Shown here in pieces: positions 1-9,110 of a stretch of DNA of 64,000 nt (its first letter is position 1; every line of letters begins with the position of its first letter). The DNA comes from CBDANW01 sp965197825 (GTDB taxonomy: Bacteria; Acidobacteriota; Vicinamibacteria; Marinacidobacterales; DATDRI01). The stretch spans positions 1,922,001 through 1,986,000 of the forward strand of contig CBDANW010000003.1 of assembly GCA_965197825.1 (NCBI GenBank), written 5' to 3'. Below the pieces are notes generated by a model, which searched no databases, was not told where the DNA came from, and saw only the letters and a program-made list of their open reading frames with translations. The position numbers and the translations under genes were made by a program.

Positions 1-1045
1 CCGACCAACGGCGACCGGGCATCAATCGACCCGTGAACTCGTCGACGATGACGACCTGGCCGTCTTTCACCATATAGTCCACATCACGTTTGAAAAGCGA
101 GTGAGCACGGAGCCCCTGATAGACATGGTGAAGGATATGCATCTGAGAGGGATCGTAGAGGTTCCCCACTCCGAGCAACGTCTCGCAATGCGGCACGCCA
201 TCCTCAGTGAGCGTGACAGTGCGGGTCTTCTCGTCGATCGTGTAGTCGAGATCCCGGCGCAGCTTGGGAATGATGCGATCGATCTGGTAGTAGAGATCCG
301 TCGACTCTTCCGCGGGGCCGCTAATGATGAGCGGAGTGCGGGCCTCGTCGATGAGAATCGAATCGACCTCGTCCACAATGGCATAGTTGAAGAGCTTTTC
401 GACGTCTTTCCCATCCCTATTCTTGACGGTTTCGGGAAAGATCTTGTGCACGAAGAGCGAGGGATCGAACTTCATGTTGTCGCGCAGGTAGTCGAACCCG
501 AACTCGTTGTTCGTCCCGTAGGTGACATCCGCTCGGTATGCGCGCTGGCGATCGGTATCGTTGAGATCGTGCTGGATGCTGTCGACCGTCAGCCCCAAGA
601 ACTGATAAAGCTTGCCCATCCACTCGGCGTCACGGCGGGCCAGGTAGTCGTTGACAGTCACCACGTGGACGCCCTTGCCGATCAGGGAGTTCAAGTAGAC
701 CGCTAGCGTGGCAACCAGCGTCTTGCCCTCACCGGTCTTCATCTCGGCTATCTTGCCCTGATGGAGCACCATCCCGCCGATCAGTTGGACGTCGAAGTGG
801 CGCATCTCCAGCACCCTCCGACCCGCTTCGCGGCACGCGGCGAAGGCTTCGGGAATGAGATCGTCGAGAGGCTCTCCGCGGTCCAGCCGCTCGCGGAACT
901 CGGCCGTCTTCGCGGTCAGCTGTGAATCGGAGAGCGCCTGCATCTCGGGCTCCCGCTCGTTGATGAGGGTAACAAACGGAAGGATCTTCTTAAGCTCGCG
1001 CTCGTTCTGGCTGCCGATGAGTTTTGTGAGGATGCTGTTAAACAT
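1..1045 (-). CDS. secA: Protein translocase subunit SecA, N-terminal part (runs off the window)
   Basis: SecA is the cytoplasmic ATPase motor that pushes unfolded preproteins through SecYEG. The first 348 residues are visible on the minus strand and the rest lies beyond base 1. The protein opens MFNSILTKLIGSQNER, the usual SecA start. Walker A (EMKTGEGKT, about residues 101-109), HVVTVNDYLARRDAEWM, YGTNNEFGFDYLRDNM, the Walker B region DEVDSILIDEARTPLIISGP and KRDVDYMVKDGQVVIVDEFTGR follow in the family order. The frame is open throughout. The preprotein cross-linking domain sits in the normal place and the window ends just after GRLMPGRRW. Upstream lies a hairpin array, not another gene. Identity is certain from conserved motifs; completeness cannot be judged. 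Confidence 0.97.
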   Translation of the reverse strand, partial: MFNSILTKLIGSQNERELKKILPFVTLINEREPEMQALSDSQLTAKTAEFRERLDRGEPLDDLIPEAFAACREAGRRVLEMRHFDVQLIGGMVLHQGKIAEMKTGEGKTLVATLAVYLNSLIGKGVHVVTVNDYLARRDAEWMGKLYQFLGLTVDSIQHDLNDTDRQRAYRADVTYGTNNEFGFDYLRDNMKFDPSLFVHKIFPETVKNRDGKDVEKLFNYAIVDEVDSILIDEARTPLIISGPAEESTDLYYQIDRIIPKLRRDLDYTIDEKTRTVTLTEDGVPHCETLLGVGNLYDPSQMHILHHVYQGLRAHSLFKRDVDYMVKDGQVVIVDEFTGRLMPGRRWS

Positions 1046-1065
1046 CAGTTGATGAATTAAATCAA

Positions 1066-1240
1066 CCACCGGCTTAAGCCGGTGGATTGCGCGGGCGCGT
1101 CGACTGGAAGTCGACTTCATGCGCCCGCTTCATTCTCAACCCCCCGACTTCAGTCGGGGGAGTCTCGTCCCCTTCGGGGACTTCGACAATCTTTTCTTCG
1201 CCTAAAGGCGAGGGGTTTCCACCATCCCCGAAGGGGACAC
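1066..1240. repeat. Array of six palindromic hairpins in the secA/SGNH intergenic region
   Basis: The 354-bp gap 1046-1399 holds no credible gene but is packed with stem-loops. There is a perfect 20-bp palindrome at 1066-1085 (CCACCGGCTTAAGCCGGTGG). A nested stem follows at 1091-1128 (GCGGGCGC/GCGCCCGC outside, GTCGACT/AGTCGAC inside), then CCCCCGACT/AGTCGGGGG at 1141-1160, GTCCCCTTCGGGGAC near 1167-1181, TCGCCTAAAGGCGA near 1199-1212 and CCCCGAAGGGG near 1227-1238. Further short stems (GGCGCCGGAGCGCC, GGACCGTCACGGTCC) lie before 1400. This resembles REP/BIME-type palindrome clusters mobilised by RAYT transposases; that link is inference. Confidence 0.75.
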
Positions 1241-1399
1241 TAATTACCAGGACCTGCCCCGATTGATGAAGAGCCAGTCTAGCAAATGACCCAGGGCTAA
1301 TCAATTGAGAGTGTTCGGGTAAGGCAAGCGTAGGGATTGCTCAAGAACGCGGTGTGGAATGTTGAGGCGCCGGAGCGCCCGTAGGACCGTCACGGTCCC

Positions 1400-2143
1400 T
1401 TACGGAAGGCTGAGCTCCCGTATCACGTCGAACCAGGTCTCGGCGATGACCCGGTAGCCGTTGTCGTTGGGATGGAGCCCGTCGGTTCCGATCAGCGTCA
1501 AATCATCACCGAATGCGCGCTCGTGTCCGGCGATTGGCACCTGTTCCGCATTGGCTTCTTGACGGATGATGTCGTTCAGACGCGGGATGTGCTGGGGCGC
1601 CAGGGCGCGGAACCCGTCCGGATTCATTGGCGGAAACGTACCGATGACGACCTGGGCACCGTGCTTATCGACCATTTGCATCATCGCCGTGAGATTGTTT
1701 CGCGCGACGGTGAAGCGGGCCTTCTCCGTCGTGTTGACGTCCACCACCCCCAGCCAAAGCAGCACGAAATCGGGTTTGTAGATGCGTAACTCGGCGGGAA
1801 GCCTCGCCAATCCCTCGCTCGTGTCTTCACCTCCCAAGCCCGAGTTGACCATGCTGAAGTCGTGGTCGAGCTCGGCTTCCAGCAATCTCTTTAGTTTGGG
1901 CACATAGCCCTCGATCGGAGACAGCGTCGCGAACCCCGGCGCTACGCGTTGGGTCGTGCCAAACGTGAAGCTGTCACCGAAACAAAGGACGCGTATGGTT
2001 GCTTTCGCTTGGGCGACGCGAGAGTCGTAAGCGCTCACCGCAGCGGCGTCGAGCGAGCTCGTGCTCTCCCTGGACGGAGCCAGGGGGCGGGGTGCATCGC
2101 ATGCGGCCAATACCAGGACCGATACAAGGACCGTTCGTCGCAT
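1400..2143 (-). CDS. SGNH/GDSL-type hydrolase lipoprotein
   Basis: This is a secreted esterase-like protein of the SGNH family, probably tethered to a membrane. I start it at MRRTVLVSVLVLAAC, because that gives a short signal peptide with a lipobox (VLAAC); a longer frame upstream has no signal. Block I is CFGDSFTFG (Ser nucleophile), block II is NSGLGGED, and block V is GTDGLHPNDNGY, supplying the Asp-His pair. Block III, normally GxND, reads LGVVDVN, so the oxyanion-hole Asn is not in its usual place. About 247 residues, typical for single-domain members. The substrate is unknown; lysophospholipase or acetyl-ester activities are common in the family. It stands alone between the hairpin array and an M23 peptidase. 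Confidence 0.85.
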   Translation of the reverse strand: MRRTVLVSVLVLAACDAPRPLAPSRESTSSLDAAAVSAYDSRVAQAKATIRVLCFGDSFTFGTTQRVAPGFATLSPIEGYVPKLKRLLEAELDHDFSMVNSGLGGEDTSEGLARLPAELRIYKPDFVLLWLGVVDVNTTEKARFTVARNNLTAMMQMVDKHGAQVVIGTFPPMNPDGFRALAPQHIPRLNDIIRQEANAEQVPIAGHERAFGDDLTLIGTDGLHPNDNGYRVIAETWFDVIRELSLP

Positions 2144-2337
2144 TAGGCTCGGCTTGTGGTCTTGCCGGACATGGAGGAGGTTTCGGGGAGACAAGGAAGC
2201 TATTCTGAAACGGCGCCACTGACTTTGCAAGCGCCGACCACCGCCGCGCCGGAGAGAAACGGGTGGCACCCCGCGGGCGGTCGAAGAGAAGCTAAGGCTT
2301 CGGTCTCCAAGGTGGCGGGAGGTGCAGGTCCGGACGG

Positions 2338-3279
2338 CTATGGCCCGCCGGCGGCAGCCGTCTGGCGGCCGGCGACCTTGAAGGTCTTGCTGTATTCGAG
2401 AATGTAATTGAGCGGGTGCGTGGGCCGATCCGAGACCCAGACTTCATAGTGAAGATGCGGCCCGTTGCTTCTTCCCGTGCTGCCGACGTAGCCAACCACA
2501 TCACCTCGCTTGACTCTCTTTCCGGCTCGGACGTTGAAGCGGGACAGATGCGCATAACGCGTCATCATGCCGAACTTGTGGTCGAGCACGATGACGTTGC
2601 CATAGCTTCCGCGCTTCGAGGCGTACAACACGACGCCATCGGCAGGAGCGACCACCGGACGCCCGACAGGCGTCGAGACGTCGATACCAAAGTGGAACTC
2701 GCGCTCTCCGCTGAAGGGATCGTTGCGCTGACCGTAGGACGAAGATATATAGCCGCGCACCGGCCAGATCGAGGGGGTCGAGGCGAGCATGAGCGAGTGT
2801 TCCTCGTAAAAACGCTCGAGCACGTGGCCCTTTTCTTCGATCGCGGTCAGATCACCCGCCATTCGATGGAGACTGTCCTTGACCTCATCGTAGGCGTTGG
2901 GTATTGAGGTCGGATCTTCGTCTCGGAACCCTCCCATGCCACCACCCGGTTCGGTGGGGAGCTGAGTGTCTAGCCCCGCCATCACCGAGAGCTTCTTGAC
3001 GAAGTCCTGGAGCGAAGTGACGCGGTTGTTGAGATGCTCCACCGAGACCTCGTAGTCCAGGTTCTGACGTCGAAGCTCCGCATTGACCATCCGCAGCCGT
3101 CGCAGGTCCCGCATCTCGCCGTAGAATTGCCAGTAGTGAAAAGTCAACAGCCCGGCGACCAGGACCATCAATCCAAGAAATGAAGCGACGATAATGGCGG
3201 TGCGTTTGGAGAAATGGATCTTGCGGAACTTGGCTTCCGCATGGGGCACTAAAATAAACGTGTAAAAGCGATTAGCCAT
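2338..3279 (-). CDS. M23-family zinc metallopeptidase, membrane anchored
   Basis: Probable peptidoglycan endopeptidase or amidase activator of the M23 (LytM) family. I start at MANRFYTFILVPHAEAKF, an N-terminus common in this family, rather than nine codons upstream. One transmembrane helix (about residues 27-48, IIVASFLGLMVLVAGLL) is followed by a coiled-coil stretch (MRDLRRLRMVNAELRRQN) and then the M23 domain in the last 130 residues. The zinc ligands are visible: HFGIDVS gives His and Asp, and GPHLHYEV gives the HxH pair. All catalytic residues are therefore present and it is likely an active enzyme rather than a degenerate NlpD/EnvC-type activator. A single-gene transcript is likely; both neighbours on this strand are separated by more than 150 bp. 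Confidence 0.92.
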   Translation of the reverse strand: MANRFYTFILVPHAEAKFRKIHFSKRTAIIVASFLGLMVLVAGLLTFHYWQFYGEMRDLRRLRMVNAELRRQNLDYEVSVEHLNNRVTSLQDFVKKLSVMAGLDTQLPTEPGGGMGGFRDEDPTSIPNAYDEVKDSLHRMAGDLTAIEEKGHVLERFYEEHSLMLASTPSIWPVRGYISSSYGQRNDPFSGEREFHFGIDVSTPVGRPVVAPADGVVLYASKRGSYGNVIVLDHKFGMMTRYAHLSRFNVRAGKRVKRGDVVGYVGSTGRSNGPHLHYEVWVSDRPTHPLNYILEYSKTFKVAGRQTAAAGGP

Positions 3280-3434
3280 CCTACCGACCTCTCGAGGTTG
3301 GCTCAATTATGAGAGCGATGGACCCAAGTACACGAAAAAGCGCCCCTTTGGGTACTACAGCCTTCGGGTGGCTGTCAAGCCCTAAACACAAGAGTCGGTT
3401 CACCGAGGATAGTCCTTGCAAGCCACGTGCCTCC

Positions 3435-4829
3435 CTAGGACACGTATCCGAGGGTCTCGAGCTCCTTGAGAATCTCCTCGTCGACGGGGCTCTCGCGAGG
3501 ATCCCCGCCCCGGGTACCGGTGTCGTGGGTGGGCGTCCACTCCACCGGTCTGGCTGCAAGTAGTTCAGGGGAAATAGCTTCTACCAATACACGGCCATCC
3601 ATGTCCTGACCGACCGGCAATCCCATTAGGTAAAGGGCGGTGGGCGTGACATCGAAAACGCTGGCATCCCCGAGCCTTGCTCCGGCTCGGATCGGGGGAC
3701 CCCATAGGAAAACCACCCCAGGGGGCGCCAATGTCTCCACACTACCAGGCGCCCTGGCCCCGGGAGGGCCGAGGGCGTAGTGGTAAAAGCCGTAGTTGCG
3801 GAACTGGAACCCGTGGTCCGAGACGACCATCACGACCGTGTCCGGACCGGCCTGCTTCATGAAGCGACCCAGCCGCCGGTCTTCGTGGATGTAGACGGCC
3901 TCGAGGACCGACGCGTAGGCCTCGTCCATCGTTTGTTCGATTTCCGCGGTGAGCGGCCCCTTCTTCTCATTTAGGAGCTCGTAGACTTCGGTAGCCAGCC
4001 GGACATCGATGAAGCGCCAGAGGAAGTGGGAAAAGATATCCGCGTTCCGGAAAATGACCCCGAAAAAATCCCGCTGCCCGCGGGTCTCCATGAGATGGGT
4101 CGCCACTCGCTCCACCAACATGTCTTCCGCGAAAAGGTCGACGGACGTCTGAAAACGCCTTCGGAAGTTCTCCGTGGGGCGGAACATGCCCTGCATGATC
4201 TCCTCGGAGTACACCGGGATTCCCGCCGCGCGCATTTCCTCATGGATGGTCTCGGTCTCCATTTGCGCGAACGGCTGGAGCTCCTCATAGAGGGCTGCCG
4301 GATAGGTCGCTTCTTCGATGCGCGCGCGCCGTACCTTCGTGAAATGGTTCGACACCATCTCGCCGGCGACCGACTCCGCGGGCCACGTTGCCCACCAGTT
4401 CACGACTTGCACGCTCCTGCCGCGTTCGGTCGCGATGTTCCACAAGGCTTCGGTGCGCCGCTGGTTTCCCGTGGTGAGAAGCCGCTCCTGACCGTCCTCC
4501 GACAGCACCATCCAGTCGACGATCCCATGCTTCTCCATCCGCTTGCCGGTCGCGACGGAAGTCCAGATCACATTCGACTTAGTGGGCTTGAAGGTACGGC
4601 ATGGTCCGTACGCTCCTTCCCGAAGGAGCCGTTCGAAGTTGGGAAGCTTACCTTGCGATATCAGTGAGGTGAGGAATTCGGGATCGGTTCCGTCGAAACC
4701 GAGGAGCATGATCCGGTAGGAGGAGTCCGAGTCCACCGCGCCGCCGGCTATTTCCGATCGCTGCACCGCGACATCGAGATAATAGAAGATCGTGGCCAGC
4801 AGCAAGATAGCCACCGCGTACGCTTTCAT
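3435..4829 (-). CDS. Alkaline-phosphatase-superfamily protein (type I phosphodiesterase/nucleotide pyrophosphatase-like)
   Basis: A membrane-anchored hydrolase of the alkaline phosphatase fold, 464 residues. An N-terminal helix (AVAILLLATIFYYLDVAV) anchors it outside the cytoplasm. The metal-binding start LLGFDGTDPEFL is followed by a nucleophile region TFKPTKSNVIWTSVATGK, the HGIVDWM segment, and the metal motif VVSDHGFQF. The end DVTPTALYLMGLPVGQDMDG is characteristic of these phosphodiesterases. The C-terminus LKELETLGYVS is a signature I associate with Acidobacteriota members. Substrate unknown; phospho- or sulfo-esters are possible. It overlaps the upstream DUF309 gene by 4 bp (ATGA), so the two are translationally coupled. 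Confidence 0.85.
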   Translation of the reverse strand: MKAYAVAILLLATIFYYLDVAVQRSEIAGGAVDSDSSYRIMLLGFDGTDPEFLTSLISQGKLPNFERLLREGAYGPCRTFKPTKSNVIWTSVATGKRMEKHGIVDWMVLSEDGQERLLTTGNQRRTEALWNIATERGRSVQVVNWWATWPAESVAGEMVSNHFTKVRRARIEEATYPAALYEELQPFAQMETETIHEEMRAAGIPVYSEEIMQGMFRPTENFRRRFQTSVDLFAEDMLVERVATHLMETRGQRDFFGVIFRNADIFSHFLWRFIDVRLATEVYELLNEKKGPLTAEIEQTMDEAYASVLEAVYIHEDRRLGRFMKQAGPDTVVMVVSDHGFQFRNYGFYHYALGPPGARAPGSVETLAPPGVVFLWGPPIRAGARLGDASVFDVTPTALYLMGLPVGQDMDGRVLVEAISPELLAARPVEWTPTHDTGTRGGDPRESPVDEEILKELETLGYVS

Positions 4830-5215
4830 GCTCCGATCCTACACCAAACCGCGGTAGTCCATCCGTGGAATGTCCTCGGCCGACCAGGTGACGGAACCAT
4901 CGCTTCGGCCTGCTCGGATTTTTCGAGGCATCGCCAGACTCCGGCGAGCAGGCCGTCGACGTCTAACCCTTCCCGTTCCGGGCGAAACCGCTCGAGGGCG
5001 ACGACGCCGGCCCCGAGCTGGCTGACCGCACCTTTGTAGTTTTCCGCTGCGATGTGGTACATGCCCACCGCGGTGTGGATGAGTCCTTGGAGGAAGTCGC
5101 GCTCCGGACCGCGGGTGCCCGTCCACGCGTCTTCAAGCAGATCGTGACACTCGAAATACTTCTTGCGATTGAAGAGCTCGGATGCTCTTTCCAAGAGCGG
5201 TGGTTCAGGCATCAC
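4826..5215 (-). CDS. DUF309 family protein
   Basis: Small helical protein of unknown function, 129 residues. The family signature is clear: ASELFNRKKYFECHDLLEDAW near residues 11-31, then RDFLQGLIHTAVGMYHI and NYKGAVSQLGAGVVALERF. The charged His/Asp/Glu pattern (ECHDLLED) is the conserved DUF309 core. Two adjacent Met codons start the frame; the second (MPEPPLLERA) is an equally good start. After about residue 105 the sequence no longer resembles the family, which may be a natural tail or a small change. It shares a 4-bp overlap with the phosphodiesterase-like gene and probably leads a two-gene operon. No role can be inferred. Confidence 0.8.
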   Translation of the reverse strand: MMPEPPLLERASELFNRKKYFECHDLLEDAWTGTRGPERDFLQGLIHTAVGMYHIAAENYKGAVSQLGAGVVALERFRPEREGLDVDGLLAGVWRCLEKSEQAEAMVPSPGRPRTFHGWTTAVWCRIGA

Positions 5216-5216
5216 T

Positions 5217-5429
5217 CAATGGCATGGGGCCCCACCGCCGCCTGACGAGCTCCCCTCAAAGCAACCACGTAATCTGGCGGCCAGCAGGCGACTCCACATC
5301 CGCTCAAGGCTGCGTTCAGTCTATCAACTGATGGCGCTCTCACTCCTCGTTCGGGCGGCCGCCGCTCCGCCGACTTCGCACCTGCGCGACGGCTGAGGGC
5401 TCCCTCTCAATGGCATGGGGCTCCACGCC
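5217..5429. repeat. Imperfect direct repeats (~23 bp) in the DUF309/kinase intergenic gap
   Basis: The 315-bp gap 5216-5530 holds no gene I can support. It is bracketed by two near-copies of a 23-bp sequence starting TCAATGGCATGGGGC, at 5217-5240 (then CCCACCGCC) and at 5407-5429 (then TCCACGCC). The 190 bp between them contains no recognisable coding remnant. The arrangement could be the footprint of a lost element or a local duplication. Nothing further can be said. Confidence 0.4.
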
Positions 5430-5530
5430 ATGCTATCACTCGCGGAGAAGAATGCTCTCACGGTGAATCATTGCAGGAGGTTTTCAAATCCGGTAAGATT
5501 GTCGCCCACTCCCGTTAGGAGCGTCTCGTT

Positions 5531-8179
5531 TTGGTTGGCTAAGACCTCGCCCACTACAAGATCATAGAGAGAATTGGCTCAGGAGGCATGGGTGAGGTCT
5601 TCCTGGCTAAAGACACCAAGCTCGGCAGAAGCGTGGCCCTCAAGGTGCTGCCGCCTGAGCTCGCGGAGAACCAACAACGGCGCGCTCGGTTCACGCGGGA
5701 AGCGAAGGCGAACGCGGCCCTCAATCACCCAAACATCGTGACGGTCTACTCCGTCGAGGAAGCGGAGGGCGTTCACTTCATCACGATGGAGTACGTGAAA
5801 GGAAAAACGGTCGCCGCGGCTTTGCCGAGGCATGGATTCTCGCTGCGTCGGTTTCTGGATCTCGCGATCCCCCTCGTCAACGCGGTCGCGGCCGCCCATG
5901 AACACGGCATCACGCACCGGGACTTGAAACCGCACAACATCATCGTAAGTGCCGAGGGCCTGGTCAAAGTACTTGATTTCGGTCTAGCAAAGCTTGACGC
6001 CCGCCTCGGATCGGCGGCGAGCGACAGCAAGCTGCCCACAGAGGAGATGACCAAGGAGGGGCGGATTCTCGGGACGGTCGCTTACATGTCTCCCGAACAG
6101 GCGGCAGGAAAGACCGTCGATGCCCGATCGGACATCTTCGCGCTGGGTGTCAATTTCTACGAAATGCTTGCCGGCAACCGGCCGTTCCAAGGAGATACAC
6201 TGGCGTCGACACTCTCTGCCGTCATCAAGGACGAGGCGCGGTCGATGACGGAGCTCGCGCCGTCCCTGCCGCGCGACATAGTGCGCATCGTCAGACGGTG
6301 CCTGGCAAAAGATCCGTCGCGCCGGTACCAAACGGCAATCGACGTGCGCAACGAGCTCGAGGAGCTCGCGAAGGCCCTCGACTCGGGCGAGACGATGGTG
6401 GATCCGGTCCTCTCAGGCCGTTCGCCTTCTTCGTGGCGTGTGCTCCCGTGGATAGCCACAGCGGCGGGCGGACTGCTCATTGCCTTATGGATGAGCGACC
6501 TCATCCCGACGCCGTTCGGAGAGCCCGCCGTCCCAGCGGTTCCAACGTTCACGAATGCCCGCCAGATTACGTCGGCCATCGGTGTAGAGGACTTTCCAAC
6601 CTGGTCACCGGATGGACAAACTCTGGCCTACGAATCCAACCAAAGCGGCAATATGGACATCTGGGTGGCTCAAATTGGAGGTGGACCACCCGTGAACCGG
6701 ACTCCCGACAACGACTGGATCGACTCCAATCCCAGCTGGTCGCCGACGGAAGGAACATCGCGTTCATCTCCCAACGAGAGGGCCGGGCCTACTTACGTCA
6801 TGCCGGCACTTGGGGGAGAGGCACGAAGGGTATTCGACACCGCTGGAACGCTCATCTTCAGCACTCCTCGATGGCTAAGCGATGGCGACGAGTTGGCCGG
6901 ACTGGAAGAAGATGGTACTGGCCTCGAGATCGTCCAACTGGACACGAGACAATCGCGCCGGGTCGCGCTCCCGGTCGAAGCACGAGGCACGGCCGACTGG
7001 AGCTGGTCACCGGACGGGCGGCTTTTGGCGTACGTAGAAGCGTTGAGTCGCATTGCCCAGATCTCGCGGATATGGGTCATGCGCGTAGGTGATGGCGAAT
7101 CCTTTCTGGTCACGAAGGACGGGAACGACTGGAGCCCGGTCTGGTCCCGCGACGGCGCCTTCCTCTACTTCATCTCCAATCGAGGCGGTGCCATGGACTT
7201 GTGGGTTCAACAGATTGACTCCGAGCGCGGGCCTGTAGGCACTGCGGTTCCGGTCACCGTGGGTATCGGGATGCGAAGCGCATCGTTTTCGAAGGACGGT
7301 TCGAAGCTCGCCTACTCCAAGGGAAGACGCGTATCAAATGTCTGGCGCGTCCCGATCCTGTATGACCGTCTGGCAACCTGGGCCGATGCCGAGCCGGTCA
7401 CCTCCGAGCAAGCCTACATCGAAGAGTTGGACGTTTCACCGGACGGTTCGGAGCTCGTATTGAACTCCGATCGCGCCGGGAATTTGGACCTGTGGGTCGT
7501 GCCGCTCGACGGCGGCGGCGAATGGTGAGCGTTGACCACGCACCGGGGCCCCGACTGGGCGCCTCGTTTTTCCGCTGACGGCAAGGAGGTTGTGTTCCAC
7601 TCGTACCGTGACGGCACGCGCGACCTTTTCATCGTGCCAAGCGAAGGAGGTGCCGTCCGGCCGCTGATCCAGTCTCCGGAGCTCGAGATCGAGGCGAGCT
7701 TCTCGCCGGACGGCCAACGCGTCGCGTATCTACACTGGTCATCGACGGATCTTTGGGTCGTTTCGACGGAGGACGGCTCCAGAGGGCCTCTGGTCGAGGC
7801 GCCTAATACGCAGGCAATGCCTGAATGGTCACCCGACGGGAACTATATCCTTTATACGAACGCCAATGTCTTTTGGGGCGATACCGAGGTATGGAAAGCG
7901 TCCAACACAGGGGAGAACGCGCAAAGGCTCGCGGATTCCGATGGCTGGGTCGCTCGCTGGTCCCCCGATGGGACTTCCATCTATTTTTTGCGGGACCAGA
8001 ATATCTGGATGGTATCCGCAACCGGCGGGGACGAGCGGCGACTGACGGATCTCGTGGGGAAGCGCGGTGAGTTGGGCATATTGAGCCTGACGACCGACGG
8101 GCAATATCTTTACTTCAGTTGGGGGGAGGACACCGGCGACATCTGGGTGATGGACGTCGTCACGGAGGAAAGCGATTGA
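5531..8179 (+). pseudogene. Serine/threonine protein kinase (PknB-like) with TolB/WD40-like C-terminal propeller, disrupted
   Basis: Originally a Hanks-type kinase with a beta-propeller sensor. The ancestral start was probably TTG at 5531 (L-V-G-Q-D-L-A-H-Y-K), but codon four is now TAA (5540-5542), apparently from CAA. From 5588 the kinase reads MGEVFLAKDTKLGRSVALKVL (Lys in VALK), HRDLKPHN, DFGLAKLD, MSPEQAAG, so the catalytic residues survive. A transmembrane helix (near 6440-6490) leads into repeats of the type FPTWSPDGQTLAYES. Around 6748-6795 a lost base and a gained base compensate each other: the frame reads WSPTEGTS where WSPDGRNIAF is expected. An in-frame TGA at 7526-7528 (GGEW*) separates the last repeats, which resume LTTHRGPDWAPRFSADG. 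Four lesions make loss of function likely; the central kinase could still be translated from 5588. Confidence 0.88.
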
Positions 8180-8248
8180 TCCCGGCATGGTGGGCGAGCT
8201 TTTGAGAAGGGGGATCTCCTCCAGACGACTCTTCCCTCCCCCGTCGGG

Positions 8249-8413
8249 TCAGTTAACGAGCGCCTGATACACCGCGTTGTTGAATTGCCGACGGATCGGA
8301 TGCTGGTGAGTCCGTCGTAGCTGGGGAAGAGAAAGGGCTAACAACTCCTCATTTGGATCCACCAGGAAGTATGTACCATAGGCACCCCCCCAACCGTATG
8401 GAACCCGGGGACG
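8249..8413 (-). pseudogene. C-terminal remnant of a serine beta-lactamase-family protein
   Basis: On the minus strand 8413 to 8249 reads VPYGWGGAYGTYFLVDPNEE, then LLALSLPQLRRTHQHPIRR and QFNNAVYQALVN, ending in a stop. GWGGA-GTYF-VDP is a typical C-terminal segment of class C/EstB-like serine hydrolases. There is no SxxK or YxN part upstream; instead another coding remnant begins in a different frame. So this is only the last ~55 codons of a lost gene. The match is by motif memory, not by search. Confidence 0.6.
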
Positions 8414-8478
8414 CCATCAGCCAAATAGACCTCGACGCGTACCAGCAGTCCTTCGATACCGCGCGTCGCTCCGGTCAT
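8389..8478 (-). pseudogene. Possible ComM (Mg-chelatase-like AAA ATPase) N-terminal remnant
   Basis: The minus-strand frame 8478 to 8389 reads MTGATRGIEGLLVRVEVYLA then DGVPGFHTVG. ComM proteins begin with a segment of the pattern A-x-x-GI-(5)-V-x-VEV-x-LA-x-G-x-P-x-F-x-x-VG, which this fits closely. The frame then meets the beta-lactamase-family remnant, shifted by one frame and sharing a few bases. Only about 30 codons remain, so the call rests on a short motif. If right, two unrelated gene ends were joined by a deletion. Confidence 0.45.
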
Positions 8479-8558
8479 CGCGCAAGAAAGCACAACAAGA
8501 AGGGACAAAAACGTGGGCCGACCTCACCCGGAGAGGTGAAGATCTATGAAAAAAATGG

Positions 8559-8939
8559 CTATTCGGTGGTTTCGATGTCTAGCGTGGCAACGACGCGATA
8601 GGCGTCCCCGCATTGAAAGACATCTAGGAAGATACGGTTGGCCAGCTCGGCGCCCATGCGCGTGTCGACACCGACCTGCAAAAGGTAGGAGAGCTCGGTT
8701 TCAGTGATCGCTTCCATGCCCTCGAGCTCTTTGAGGCGCTGCCGCTCCTGAGGGGACATGTTGACCCGTGGCAGGTCGAAGGTAAGCCCCTCCCCCTTGT
8801 CGTAGGTAAACTGGAGGAACTTCCCGTCGTCCGTTTCGAAGATCACGAAACCCTCCTCCGCGCCGGACGCAATCAAATCGTCCATGGCAGTCTTCAGGTG
8901 CTTTTCGTGATCGGTCTTGAACTCTTTCACCGCTTCCAT
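8559..8939 (-). CDS. Hypothetical protein, 126 residues
   Basis: I do not recognise a named family. The protein is acidic and soluble, with no signal peptide or membrane helix. It starts MEAVKEFKTDHEKHLKTAMDD, a helical, charged segment, followed by an alternating stretch GFVIFETDDGKFLQFTYDKG that looks like beta-hairpin, LTFDLPRVNMSPQERQRLKEL, and a C-terminus with FLDVFQCGDAYRVVATLDIE. This alpha-beta pattern would suit a small domain of the TY-Chap/type III chaperone-like kind, but that is weak inference. It stands alone between the comM/beta-lactamase remnants and the IS630 fragment, and remains open, unlike those neighbours. Confidence 0.6.
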   Translation of the reverse strand: MEAVKEFKTDHEKHLKTAMDDLIASGAEEGFVIFETDDGKFLQFTYDKGEGLTFDLPRVNMSPQERQRLKELEGMEAITETELSYLLQVGVDTRMGAELANRIFLDVFQCGDAYRVVATLDIETTE

Positions 8940-9110
8940 GACTCACCGGGTCTTCAGTCCTTTGGAGAGTGAAGGCATTGGCGCCTGATTTCTTGCACTG
9001 AGGTGTGCGGATGCCTAATGGTCGAGGGCCTTCACGCAAAGCGAACGTACCACCCTCCAAATGAGCCTGTCAAGAACGTCAAGAAGGTCAAGATGTGGTC
9101 CCATCGACTA

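Noticed and set aside
1066..1240. CRISPR array
   Set aside because: The hairpins differ from each other, spacing is irregular, and no cas gene is present.
1074..1304. A 76-codon frame on the minus strand across the hairpin array
   Set aside because: It is produced by the palindromes themselves, has no ribosome-binding site and no protein-like composition.
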